Shown in pieces: positions 53,687 to 63,067 of a stretch of DNA of 64,000 bases. Below the pieces are notes generated by a model that was given only the letters and a program-made list of their open reading frames with translations, did no database searches and was not told the origin of the DNA. The stretch covers positions 1 through 64,000 of the IMG/VR virus record IMGVR_UViG_3300009702_000017. The stretch is one strand, 5' to 3'. This stretch comes from a virus. Numbering within the stretch: position 1 is the stretch's first letter; each line of letters begins with the position of its first letter. The position numbers and the translations under genes were made by a program.

Positions 53687-56600
53687 CTTGTAGCAGGCAC
53701 CCACCCTTTATCAAAGGTGAAGCTACCTTGCGTACCGTGACGCCTCTGGTGTAGCTGTGTGAGGAAGTGCTCAAAGTCGGTACGTAAGTTCGCCTTGCGC
53801 GCCAGCATAGCGTTCTCGCGTTCCTGGCGACGTGGAGTTCCCGGAGGGAAGAACTTGTCCAGATACGGAGAGAACTCCCTCAGATACTCGTGATCGGGAA
53901 TGGACTGTGCACCTCTGATGAACGGTTCTAGCTGCTGTGGATCAAAATCCATACGGTTGTCCGCAAATGCATGCCAGAAGTTGTTGTAGTACGGCGCCGG
54001 AGTGCCATACATCGCATTTGGATTGTAGTCAAGTGCCAAACGATCATTCGGGAAGTACCTGAATGCCTGTTCCTTATCGATAGCAGCAATCCTACCATCC
54101 TTGCGCACGATGAAATTGTCCGGGTGACTGTCGTGCTGGGACATCAGCCAATCGGCTACGTGAGCGGCCCCAACGTCCCTCTTCTGCACATCCGTTAGCT
54201 TGGACGGTGGGATAGACCTCAACGTCCCTGTCGTGTCATAGAGAGGCTGCACGGTGGCTACATTGTCACCGTTATTCACTCGATGGATTGGCACCGCAAC
54301 TGGATTGAACCTACGCTCGATACGCGACAGCGCCTGCTGCACATCGGCTCGGAATGGCTCTGGCTCGCCCGCTTTTGAAAGTGCTGGCTTTACAAGCCAC
54401 TTGCTTCCGTTCTTGTGCTGCGGTCCCTCGTAGATGTGCTTCTCACCCGCACCTCCAAGATTAGCTCCATTCCGAACATACTGAAGCTCATGGAACTCTG
54501 GTTCTTCGTCGCTTTTCCCTAACTTCTCTTCGGTCTGTGTCGGGGCGTACACTTGTTGTATATCACCCTGTTCCCCATGCCTGAACACTGGGATGTTGTA
54601 CTTCTTGCCCAAATCAACAAGTTGTGCTGCCCGGTCAGCTGCCCTTTCCGCGTAGTACGACGAAGATTTTTCGAGATGTGGATAATGCAATGAAGCAACA
54701 TCCTTACTCAAGTCTACTCCACCATGAATATGTGCTTCTGGTGCATTTATAAAGCGATCTAGCTTACTCCCGTTCGCCAACCCAATAATAGGTGACTGCG
54801 AGTTCAATCTATTCGGGAGCACACCCAGTCTTGGATTTCCGGTGGTGGTTTGAAATATATTCTGAAATGCAATTATACGAGGAAATTCTGATGTTACAGG
54901 ATGAAGATCCGCTCCCTCCCTAGGGGACATTCCAGTCGTACTGTCAGCGATATATGCGGTATCGTCACCTGTAAAGGTAGACCGATCCTTAACATGCGGC
55001 TTTAACTCTGCCCAATAGTCCCCATACCCACGGGCGCCCCCTCGATCAAAAGTCAAATTAGGATGACGACTAGCTATATGTAATGCACCGTATACCGGCC
55101 GATACTTCCCATCCAAATCCCTGGGGAATTTGAATACACTTTCATCCCACTTTTCTCTGTCGGGCCTATCATCTCCCCAATCGCTAGGCGTCCCGTTTGC
55201 GAAGGTATTCACAAATCTCCCACGCCTCATTAGTCCAGCAATGGCTTCGTGAGGGAAATTCATGGTAATTGGAGCTTCCTCTACATACCTGATGATCTCT
55301 GGATCCGAAAGAACCTTGTGATAGAAGTCGTATCTATTTTGCAACGGAATACCAGCCGCATCGTTCTGCATCGTCCTAATCACTTTATTGAAATCCGGGT
55401 TACTTGGATTGAACACATTGGCAAGGTACTCGGTCCAAACCTTACCATTGTTCCTCCAAGTAGGAGCATTCGGCTTAAATATCTTATCAATAGCTTCCGG
55501 GGAATGCTTTCCTAGCTTCTCTTCCTCTGGCAATGGAAGGTGGACCTGTTCTACCTTGCCTGTGTCACGATCATGCTTGAACACAGGAAGATTGTACTTC
55601 TTACCAAGCTCTACCATGTCGTTCACCTCACTGGGAGCTATAATCGACGAGTAGTGTAACGAATGTACGTCGTCTGGTAAATGAACACCTCCATGGATCT
55701 GCGCTTCAATTGGCCGAGTACCATTGACACGATACGCAGTCTTATCTACCTTATGCAAATCTGGATGAAGCCAATTCAAAAGTGCGGCACCTGTTGTCTG
55801 AACCATACGTGGCTTCTGGTCTACTAGATCGTTAGGATTGGCAAAGAATAGGTGCTGATACGCAAGCGCTTTCGGGTGATTGATCGTGACAGGCATCCTA
55901 TGTGCATCTGGCCCACTATACGCAAATGTATCGTGTCCCGTGAACGTAGACCTATTCTTCACATGATCATGTAGCTGCGCCCACGCTGCCCCATACGTAC
56001 TATGGCCTCCATATTTTGCTGTATCGCTGTCGTCTCTATTGGTTATGGCAAGAGCACCATAGATGGGTCGGATGGGTCCGGTCTTCATCAAATCTTCCAC
56101 AGTGTCACGATCACGATTAAACGGGAATCCAAATACATCCCGTTCAATGCTCGGCCTCAACCCAGAATAGGAATCTCCCCCGTTTGCATCTGGGTGGAAA
56201 GCGTTGAGGAACTTCCCATCCTTTAGTAATCGTCTAGCCGTAGGTGGATTGAAATTGACAGTGATAGGTGCTTTCTGAATTGCATCCAATAGCTTCTCGT
56301 CGAAGACGGGAGCATGCTCTTTGAGTGATGGATTCAAGCGATCGTTGATGAAATCTTCCCAGTCCTTTCCGTTCTGTCGAAATCTCTCTACGTTCGGTTC
56401 CCAATACTGCTTGATCGCTTCCCGTGAGTGCTTTGCCAGCTTGGACTCGCTCTTCCCAATATCATCCTCTTCGGGACTCCAGGTACCACGGTTGAAGACA
56501 GATTTGATCTGATGAGGATGAAAAGCAATGTAGCCTGTCCCTCCTTCGATCTCGTTAGGATACACAACACCGTCGTAGCCTTGATCCAGGAGCTTACGCT

Positions 56601-58011
56601 TCAGTGCTTGTGCCAGTTCGTAAGCGACCTCGTGAGATCCAGTCTCCCGATCCCTTCCAATGAGGTCTAGGTGCACTTCCCTTCTATAGTCGGCGTCGTT
56701 GTCATACCGATCCCACCCCGGGTCATCGGGATGCCGGCCGATCCAACCATAAGCCTCTGGCAAGTCACTCAAATGGCCTGGAAGATCCTGCTCTAGGATC
56801 ATGTTCGATAGCTTATCTTCGTCTACATAGAGAGGATTGCGGAGCGATAAATAAGCTGGGATGACGCGCCCACCAACGTTTTCGTCGCCTTCGCCGTGGA
56901 AACGGCTATCCCTCCAGTCGCCAGTCTTCTGCGATCCAGTAAATGCGCTTCCTACCTGTGGAGAATCACTGAAATGTGCGCCCAAGAACGAATTTGGGTC
57001 CCCGCTAGATCCAACAAACGGACCCTCAAGCTCCTCTTCATCAGGCTCATATGGGTCAGCTCCATTAGTGCTAAACTCACTGAAGTTCACAGGCGAGTTC
57101 GTACCATGGTACACTACCTTGGGTCTATTGTTCTCTGTGATCTGAGAACCATTGAACCAGTGCTTGAACGCTGGGCTGTTTTCCATCGAAGGATCTCGTC
57201 CAGACTTCGGTTCATCGAACATAGCCAGCTGTTCCGCCTTTTCAAGAGGGCGCTGCTTCTCCCACTCGTCCCACTTCGGTCCCTTGTAGGTCACATGGCC
57301 GTTGTGGTCAAAGCCATATCCAGGCATGAGGGTAGCTATCGTACATCTACAATGCGGGTGCTCCCCAGCAATGCTCGGTTCATTGTCTCCACGCTTATGG
57401 TAGCCGGCCTTGCATTCTGACAAGCGCCATAGTCTCGGCGTTACATCGTCTTCGTTCAAGTGAAGACGCTTACACTCATCACACAGATGCTCGTCATGTA
57501 CGACCACGAAATAGACAACTGGATCGTTTTCTCCAACGTCCTCATTGATCTTGACGATTCCCTCTAGAGCACCAAAGGCACGTCCGTTCTGCGCCTCGCT
57601 ATCGATGATTGTCTTGACATTCTTGCCGACCTCACCCCATACATCCGTGAGCTTTCCGTTCAACACCGTCTCTACGTCAGTGTCGATGCCCTGAGCCTTC
57701 GCATCCGCGAGGAACGAAGATACTTCGTTGACGACCTTGGCCTTTGCATTAGCGCGAGAGGCATCGAGATAGTTTTCTGCAACGGATAACAACGACTTCA
57801 ATACCCGAGGATTTCCATTGACCCCTTCCGCCTCTGCGGCAGTAAGGTACAAGCCCGGAAGAGACATCCGCGACTTACGACCAAACAAGATACGCTTGTC
57901 GATGCTACCTTTTCCGAGGAAGCGAGACTTGGCGCGGTCAAACATTTGATCGATGAGACTATCGATCAACTTGAGAGCGGCGCCAGAGAGAACGTAGTGC
58001 GGCGCTGGCAT
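53683..58011 (-). CDS. Virion polyprotein: MuF head protein, ADP-ribosyltransferase, two DUF3626 domains, kinase-like domain
   Basis: 1442 residues. Residues 1-260 are a MuF/SPP1 gp7-like minor head protein (VHDEHLCDECKRLHL near 175, then HPHCRCTI), in its usual place after the portal. Residues 275-525 match ART-PolyVal: KVVYHGTNSP, LGAHFSDSPQVGSAFTG and GYDGVVYPNEIEGG. Two DUF3626 copies follow (540-830 and 850-1160; EAQIHGGVHLPDDVHSLHY and EAHIHGGVDLSKDVASLHY). The C-terminus is kinase-like (SQHDSHPDNFIV near 1289, then AAIDKEQAFRY, with Lys replacing His/Gly of the usual DH motif). The joints read IGKSESKLAKHS, EEKLGKHS and EEKLGKSDEE. Confidence 0.8.
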   Translation of the reverse strand: MPAPHYVLSGAALKLIDSLIDQMFDRAKSRFLGKGSIDKRILFGRKSRMSLPGLYLTAAEAEGVNGNPRVLKSLLSVAENYLDASRANAKAKVVNEVSSFLADAKAQGIDTDVETVLNGKLTDVWGEVGKNVKTIIDSEAQNGRAFGALEGIVKINEDVGENDPVVYFVVVHDEHLCDECKRLHLNEDDVTPRLWRLSECKAGYHKRGDNEPSIAGEHPHCRCTIATLMPGYGFDHNGHVTYKGPKWDEWEKQRPLEKAEQLAMFDEPKSGRDPSMENSPAFKHWFNGSQITENNRPKVVYHGTNSPVNFSEFSTNGADPYEPDEEELEGPFVGSSGDPNSFLGAHFSDSPQVGSAFTGSQKTGDWRDSRFHGEGDENVGGRVIPAYLSLRNPLYVDEDKLSNMILEQDLPGHLSDLPEAYGWIGRHPDDPGWDRYDNDADYRREVHLDLIGRDRETGSHEVAYELAQALKRKLLDQGYDGVVYPNEIEGGTGYIAFHPHQIKSVFNRGTWSPEEDDIGKSESKLAKHSREAIKQYWEPNVERFRQNGKDWEDFINDRLNPSLKEHAPVFDEKLLDAIQKAPITVNFNPPTARRLLKDGKFLNAFHPDANGGDSYSGLRPSIERDVFGFPFNRDRDTVEDLMKTGPIRPIYGALAITNRDDSDTAKYGGHSTYGAAWAQLHDHVKNRSTFTGHDTFAYSGPDAHRMPVTINHPKALAYQHLFFANPNDLVDQKPRMVQTTGAALLNWLHPDLHKVDKTAYRVNGTRPIEAQIHGGVHLPDDVHSLHYSSIIAPSEVNDMVELGKKYNLPVFKHDRDTGKVEQVHLPLPEEEKLGKHSPEAIDKIFKPNAPTWRNNGKVWTEYLANVFNPSNPDFNKVIRTMQNDAAGIPLQNRYDFYHKVLSDPEIIRYVEEAPITMNFPHEAIAGLMRRGRFVNTFANGTPSDWGDDRPDREKWDESVFKFPRDLDGKYRPVYGALHIASRHPNLTFDRGGARGYGDYWAELKPHVKDRSTFTGDDTAYIADSTTGMSPREGADLHPVTSEFPRIIAFQNIFQTTTGNPRLGVLPNRLNSQSPIIGLANGSKLDRFINAPEAHIHGGVDLSKDVASLHYPHLEKSSSYYAERAADRAAQLVDLGKKYNIPVFRHGEQGDIQQVYAPTQTEEKLGKSDEEPEFHELQYVRNGANLGGAGEKHIYEGPQHKNGSKWLVKPALSKAGEPEPFRADVQQALSRIERRFNPVAVPIHRVNNGDNVATVQPLYDTTGTLRSIPPSKLTDVQKRDVGAAHVADWLMSQHDSHPDNFIVRKDGRIAAIDKEQAFRYFPNDRLALDYNPNAMYGTPAPYYNNFWHAFADNRMDFDPQQLEPFIRGAQSIPDHEYLREFSPYLDKFFPPGTPRRQERENAMLARKANLRTDFEHFLTQLHQRRHGTQGSFTFDKGWVPATS

Positions 58012-60119
58012 TAGTTCTCCTTTGGTAGATAGTTCCTACGAATTACCTTGCAAGCCTCTTTGAGCATCCGCTTGGAGTCATTTTCCCACCACTGCATGAA
58101 ATCGTTCACGGTGACCTTGTGGTGAGCCAAGACCCTACGCTTCGACGTAGGTAACTGACGCTCGGACTTGGTAAGGGAGTCCAAGGCAAGATCGGCGCTT
58201 CTGGATAGATCCTGTTCTCCAGACATGTCCTGTTCGGGCGATGGCTGACCCGCTTCGCTTGCCTGTGTGCCTTCCTGGCCCTGGGCCTCGGCTGGGGCGT
58301 CACCACTGCCCGCTGCAGCTCCTGGGGCTCCCTGGGCGCCCTGCTGTTGCTGCATTTGAGCCTGCTGCTGCATTTGAGCCTGTTGCTGCATCTGCTGCCA
58401 TTCGAACCAGAACGGGTCTCTAATGTAGGCAAGGGACTGATCTTGGGATGCCCCCTGGACCCCCAACAGCTTCTCCACGATGACACCTACCGGAACGTAC
58501 TTGTCAATGACAGCTTGCCACTGTGGATTGAGAAGGAAATCGCCCCCAAGTTGCTGGTCAATCGGATCCTTCTCTACCGCCTCCAGCACCTTGTTCATCG
58601 TCATATGCAGCGGCATGTCTTGCTGCAACCGGATGGACTCCTTCTCTGCCGTCTCGGACTCTAGACCAAGAAGCTTCAAGGTGCAAATCTTCGACAAGTT
58701 CTTGTCGATGACAGGCATGATGTAGGTGTTGAGAAAGTCCTGCCACTGTGCAATTAGCGGCCTAATACCTACGTCTCTGGCTGCCTCCAACTTGTACTCG
58801 GCGTTAGATTCGGATAGAGCCTGATTGTTTGTACCGCGAGACAAGTGGGCGTAGCCAGGAAGCTCCTCTGGAGACATTTGGAACGCTGCCATGATAGTCC
58901 GCGCGTTTGTGTCCGACAAGAACTGGAACTCCATATCACGCTGACCTTGATCAATCGGGGTCCAATTGATCCTGTCTTCTGGCCCGATACCAAATACGGG
59001 CATACGCCAGGAGTTGTCTACGCCATTGATGTTCGCATTGAACTCTTGCTGCACCTGAGATACAACCTGCTCATCTACCTCTTCCGACTGAATGATGAGC
59101 ATTCCCCGGGTAGCGCGGCCAGACTGGAAGTACAGCTTGTTGTGGGTCGTAATGTTGATGTGGGTTGTAACGGCTGCTAGAATAGTATCAAGCGGAGTTA
59201 CTGGATACCCATCTAACTCAATGTCGTTCACAGGATAGAAATTATGTACCACACACTCTTCGTCTGTGAATGCCTGCTTCGGAGTTCCATCGATAACCTG
59301 AATCCAGGTGTACTCGTCATTCTCAAACCGCTCTGGCTCCAGCCTTTCGTTCTTGAAGCGCTCAAGTAGCTTCCGGGCTTGATCACGAATAGCTTGCTCA
59401 GCCTCCTGCTGCGGAGTGGCACGGTAGATGGTACCAGCGTCGATTGGACGGAAGCTGTGGAACTCACGCTCCCCATTACCATTCATCACGTAGATGAGTT
59501 CTGTCGCAATACGCCCAACTGTGATTGCGTTTTTGGTACTACGCAATAGGTACTGCGAAAACGTCATGCGATCTTCTGCATGATCATAGCCTTCTACTCG
59601 ACCACAGCTATATAGGAGCTTCTCAGCCTTCTCAATACGATCCCGAAGAGCCTCTTTTTGCTCTTCATCCATCTTGTCCGTCGTACCTGGATTTGGTTCA
59701 ATAACGTAACCAGTCGAGAAGCGATCGGGACGAGGACGACCAAAGGTTCCAACGTGATTGCCTCGTGCGTTTATAATGGCAGCGACAAGATCGTCCTGAA
59801 TGGCAATGCGCTTCAGAACCCTATCTGGAATCATCCGCAGCTTGGCGCGGTAGACTGACTGGTACTCACCCGGATGGTTTGGATCCTTTTCAAAGGCCAA
59901 GCGCGTGATACTACGCTTACCACCTGGACCATTGAGGATATTCAATACACTCTTGGCTAGAGAAGGATAGCCATCAGACGTTGCATCCTCCTCCGATTTC
60001 TCTAGAGACGCTTCCACGAACGGATCGATGAACGCGACCGAAACCCCCTTGGGGCGCTTAGATCCGATGGGATACATCTTGAGCGACAAGGGCTCTTCGT
60101 GGTGAATTGAGGAAGACAT
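58011..60119 (-). CDS. Portal protein
   Basis: 702 residues starting at ATG 60119, which overlaps the upstream stop (TAATG). Family features: DRFSTGYVIEPNP, RSTKNAITVGRIATELIYVM, DDLVAAIINARG, and LYFQSGRATRGMLIIQSEEV. It forms the dodecameric DNA gate and the platform for packaging. Near 575-595 is a Gln-rich repeat (QQMQQQAQMQQQAQM). K-S-E motifs occur near both ends (SLEKSEEDATS; LTKSERQLPTS), as in the polyproteins. The longer frame start at 60185 is not supported. Confidence 0.85.
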   Translation of the reverse strand: MSSSIHHEEPLSLKMYPIGSKRPKGVSVAFIDPFVEASLEKSEEDATSDGYPSLAKSVLNILNGPGGKRSITRLAFEKDPNHPGEYQSVYRAKLRMIPDRVLKRIAIQDDLVAAIINARGNHVGTFGRPRPDRFSTGYVIEPNPGTTDKMDEEQKEALRDRIEKAEKLLYSCGRVEGYDHAEDRMTFSQYLLRSTKNAITVGRIATELIYVMNGNGEREFHSFRPIDAGTIYRATPQQEAEQAIRDQARKLLERFKNERLEPERFENDEYTWIQVIDGTPKQAFTDEECVVHNFYPVNDIELDGYPVTPLDTILAAVTTHINITTHNKLYFQSGRATRGMLIIQSEEVDEQVVSQVQQEFNANINGVDNSWRMPVFGIGPEDRINWTPIDQGQRDMEFQFLSDTNARTIMAAFQMSPEELPGYAHLSRGTNNQALSESNAEYKLEAARDVGIRPLIAQWQDFLNTYIMPVIDKNLSKICTLKLLGLESETAEKESIRLQQDMPLHMTMNKVLEAVEKDPIDQQLGGDFLLNPQWQAVIDKYVPVGVIVEKLLGVQGASQDQSLAYIRDPFWFEWQQMQQQAQMQQQAQMQQQQGAQGAPGAAAGSGDAPAEAQGQEGTQASEAGQPSPEQDMSGEQDLSRSADLALDSLTKSERQLPTSKRRVLAHHKVTVNDFMQWWENDSKRMLKEACKVIRRNYLPKEN

Positions 60120-61102
60120 TACTCGGTAGAAATGACAGTGAGGTTTAGGGTCTGCGTACTCTTGTTCACCACTTCCATCGACCACGTTGGACCAATCTTG
60201 GTGAGATAGGCTACGCTAGCTGGGTCAGCTGCGGTACTAGGTGACAAACGCTGGTAATCTCCGGTGTCCCCATTCATACGTACAACGCACTCTTGGTCTG
60301 CCTCGATGTGAACGAATCGTTTGGAAGACGTATAGAACTGAAGCCCAGTCGCATCCGGCAAAATACCGGTCTCGGTCGCAAGCGGTGAGGTGCTTGCAAA
60401 CTCGATCCACGTAGAAGTCACTCGCTGCAACTCGTAGGTCTTTTGGGTGCCAATGGCGAATCCAGCACTAATAGCAAGTTTGTCTCCTGGCTGTACACCA
60501 TCGGCCGAAAAAGCGATCAGTTGTGCATCAGAGGTGAGCGTGACGCTTTCGGAAACACCAGTAAAGACTTCTCCTGCGAGGCGAGTTAGCTGAATTTGGG
60601 TAGTGGACTGAACCGCCATCACCTGCCAGAATCCCACATTGAGGAAGTTGAACGGCGAAGCCGAGTCTCCAGTTAGCTGACCCGGAATGAACAGCGTATC
60701 ACCGGGCGCGACACCAGCAAACGACCCAACATCGATCTGCATAGTAACACTACCATTGCTATTGACCGTAGTAGTAACGGTAGAGCCAGAAAGCGCCAGA
60801 TTCCGATCTGTCCTAAATACCGGGTTCGTACCACTAGTCCAGGTAAGCCTATAGATACCCCTGTTCGCCACATTCTCTTCAAGCGAGAACTGCGATGTAG
60901 CGTCTGTCAGAGTAGTACGCACACCATTGAAGATCGATAGCGTAGCAGATGGATCAACCGCATATCCCCTAGACGTTGGGTTTTCAACAATCAATCCACT
61001 CTGCTCATGAGTCCAGTCTACAAACCTGCGCTGTGGATTGTCGTTAGCGGCAGAGTCACCGTAAGCGATGATTTTGATTAAGTGTCTGAAAACCGCATTC
61101 AT
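60119..61102 (-). CDS. Beta-rich virion protein, 327 aa
   Basis: Beta-rich protein with Ser/Thr/Gly-rich strands (NLALSGSTVTTTVNSNGSVT, then AGVAPGDTLFIPGQLTGDSA). It lies between terminase and portal. It could be a head fibre, decoration or tail protein. I start at ATG 61102 (GGAGTAGGAGTAC upstream), not at 61123, because of the ribosome site; a motif B lies just upstream. No family is recognised. Confidence 0.6.
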   Translation of the reverse strand: MNAVFRHLIKIIAYGDSAANDNPQRRFVDWTHEQSGLIVENPTSRGYAVDPSATLSIFNGVRTTLTDATSQFSLEENVANRGIYRLTWTSGTNPVFRTDRNLALSGSTVTTTVNSNGSVTMQIDVGSFAGVAPGDTLFIPGQLTGDSASPFNFLNVGFWQVMAVQSTTQIQLTRLAGEVFTGVSESVTLTSDAQLIAFSADGVQPGDKLAISAGFAIGTQKTYELQRVTSTWIEFASTSPLATETGILPDATGLQFYTSSKRFVHIEADQECVVRMNGDTGDYQRLSPSTAADPASVAYLTKIGPTWSMEVVNKSTQTLNLTVISTE

Positions 61103-61120
61103 TGGCGTACTCCTACTCCC

Positions 61121-61130
61121 CATAGATTAC
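61121..61130 (-). promoter_or_regulatory. Motif B promoter
   Basis: The minus strand reads GTAATCTATGGGGAG, 19 bases before ATG 61102, at the end of the terminase gene. It may start the head operon. Confidence 0.55.
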
Positions 61131-61132
61131 GG

Positions 61133-63067
61133 CTAGATACCAAAGTGGAAGCCGCCCTTCTTTTTCACACCGCCGGTGATGACTCGACCCGGCCTAACGC
61201 CGGTAAGCTGTTCGATCTGCTTCTGCATCCAGTCATCTTGGGTATACCGCGCATCAATCGTAACTGGCCTTCGCCCCTCTTCTAATATGGGGGGGCCACT
61301 AATCCCCTTCCCCTTCTTGAACGTATTCATCAATCCATAACGCAATGCATCACAACTGTCGTCATCCTCCTCGTCGGGCTTGTTAGTCAAATTTCCCTCC
61401 GAGTCGGTAGCAAAGTGGTACTTGGATATACGCTCGAAAGCAGTGTCGATAGCCTTATCTCCCTTCAGGAAATACAACCTGGACGGCATTCCTACGGGGT
61501 GAATCATGGCACGAGTCAACTCAATACCAGCCTTCACACTTCCCGCATTCTTCTTCCACGTTACACAACGAAACCCCTTACGCTTAAACGTCTTTGTCGA
61601 AGCCGGATCCTCCGGGTCTGCGTAAATCTTCGGATCGTAATCTCGGATTTGCTGGTTGCACACGTCAATCTTCTGCTCTAACTCCAACCCTTCCTTTGAG
61701 ATAGACTCCAACACAAAAGCCCTATCACCATCTACCGCAAAAAGAATGACAGCAAACGGGTGAGTGAATCCGTAGTCCATACCCGCCACGAACTTCGTAC
61801 CCCTAGACTTGAATAGCGCAACAAGTTCCTGCTTTGAGAAATCCTCCGAATACTCCTCGCCGGTCACCATTGACGCAATTTCAGCGGCAGTCTTCTTCTG
61901 CCTTTCCGCATCAAGGTACGGATAAATCAAGCCATATGCCCCTGGCTTGCGACACATCAGCTGTGCATTCGCTTCTTCAAGGTCAACGCTCTTGAACTGA
62001 TTGACAACGTGCGTAATAGGCTTCAGCAAGGGTGGGTACAGATCATCTGGCAACGAGCCCCGCTGCTTTGTCGCAAGGCGCCCCTTACACATCGCAAATA
62101 AGTTACAGTTACGCAGACAACCAACAAAGCCTTCGTCTCGCTCGTACTTCTTCTGCTTCTCTGGAGGCAGGCCGTTGTATTGCTTTTCCGAAATCGATTC
62201 CAGGTACTCGTCACTGTAGTAGATAGGGATACGAGGGAAGTCTGGAAGGTGTCGATCTGGAGTGCACTTCTCTGTCACATCGATGATGTTCCAGTGCCGA
62301 ATCTGTAAGTCACTCCTCTCTGGGTCCTTCTCATGCTTGTCAATCTCCTGCTGTACTAGACCATATGAAGTCTTTCGCGTACTGGTGAGAAAGACCACGG
62401 GGTTGTGGCGCTCCTCATCAGGCGATGGAATCATCTTCGACTCCTTGTACGCCCTGGGATTCGCCAAGTCCATCTCGTCTAGACAGAAGAACGGAACGTG
62501 CTCTGAGTTTGCACCGGCCACAGTACCTACAATCACCTGAAGATACTTGGTGTACTTCTTGTAGCGAAACTGCTCCTCATCAGAAAGCTCAAGGTACTTA
62601 GCGCGATTTAGGAATTCCCCAGTTTCGCGACGTTCATACCACTCAACCTCAAGACGTCTCTGGCTCGAGCTTACCTTGTAATCACGCAAATATGGCCTAT
62701 CGAAAAACCCCTGAATGTAGCTAACTGCCTTTGCGGACTGCGATGTAATGGCCGCCATATGAGCAACATTCCTACGACCATGCAACATGGTTGCAACGTG
62801 AAGTGCCGCTGAACCAAGAGTCTTAAAGCCTTCTCGATAAGCATATGCAAGCAAACGGCTAATGCTAGCGTCGTTCCGAAGCATAGCAGAGTAAAGCTCC
62901 CAAATCATGTCCATGGGAGACGAATTCGACTGTTCATCAATGATCGAATCAGTAAAATTCAGATGCAGGTATATCTGCATCCACCGATGCAAGTCCTGTT
63001 TAGTCTCACACGGGAGAAAAAGTGCTTGCCTGTAAAGGCGATCTTTATCACTAACTATCATTGCCAT
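61133..63067 (-). CDS. Terminase large subunit
   Basis: 644 residues. The ATPase part shows YREGFKTLGSAAL (a variant Walker A) and HVPFFCLDEMDLA (Walker B Asp-Glu). The nuclease part shows VAGMDYGFTHPFAVILF near 429 and DDSCDALRYGLMNTF near 569 as RNase-H-like metal ligands. It packages DNA through the portal and cuts it. The start overlaps the small subunit gene by 17 bases. It contains a Cys-rich insertion (GCLRNCNLFAMCKGR) of a type seen in some large phages. Confidence 0.9.
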   Translation of the reverse strand: MAMIVSDKDRLYRQALFLPCETKQDLHRWMQIYLHLNFTDSIIDEQSNSSPMDMIWELYSAMLRNDASISRLLAYAYREGFKTLGSAALHVATMLHGRRNVAHMAAITSQSAKAVSYIQGFFDRPYLRDYKVSSSQRRLEVEWYERRETGEFLNRAKYLELSDEEQFRYKKYTKYLQVIVGTVAGANSEHVPFFCLDEMDLANPRAYKESKMIPSPDEERHNPVVFLTSTRKTSYGLVQQEIDKHEKDPERSDLQIRHWNIIDVTEKCTPDRHLPDFPRIPIYYSDEYLESISEKQYNGLPPEKQKKYERDEGFVGCLRNCNLFAMCKGRLATKQRGSLPDDLYPPLLKPITHVVNQFKSVDLEEANAQLMCRKPGAYGLIYPYLDAERQKKTAAEIASMVTGEEYSEDFSKQELVALFKSRGTKFVAGMDYGFTHPFAVILFAVDGDRAFVLESISKEGLELEQKIDVCNQQIRDYDPKIYADPEDPASTKTFKRKGFRCVTWKKNAGSVKAGIELTRAMIHPVGMPSRLYFLKGDKAIDTAFERISKYHFATDSEGNLTNKPDEEDDDSCDALRYGLMNTFKKGKGISGPPILEEGRRPVTIDARYTQDDWMQKQIEQLTGVRPGRVITGGVKKKGGFHFGI

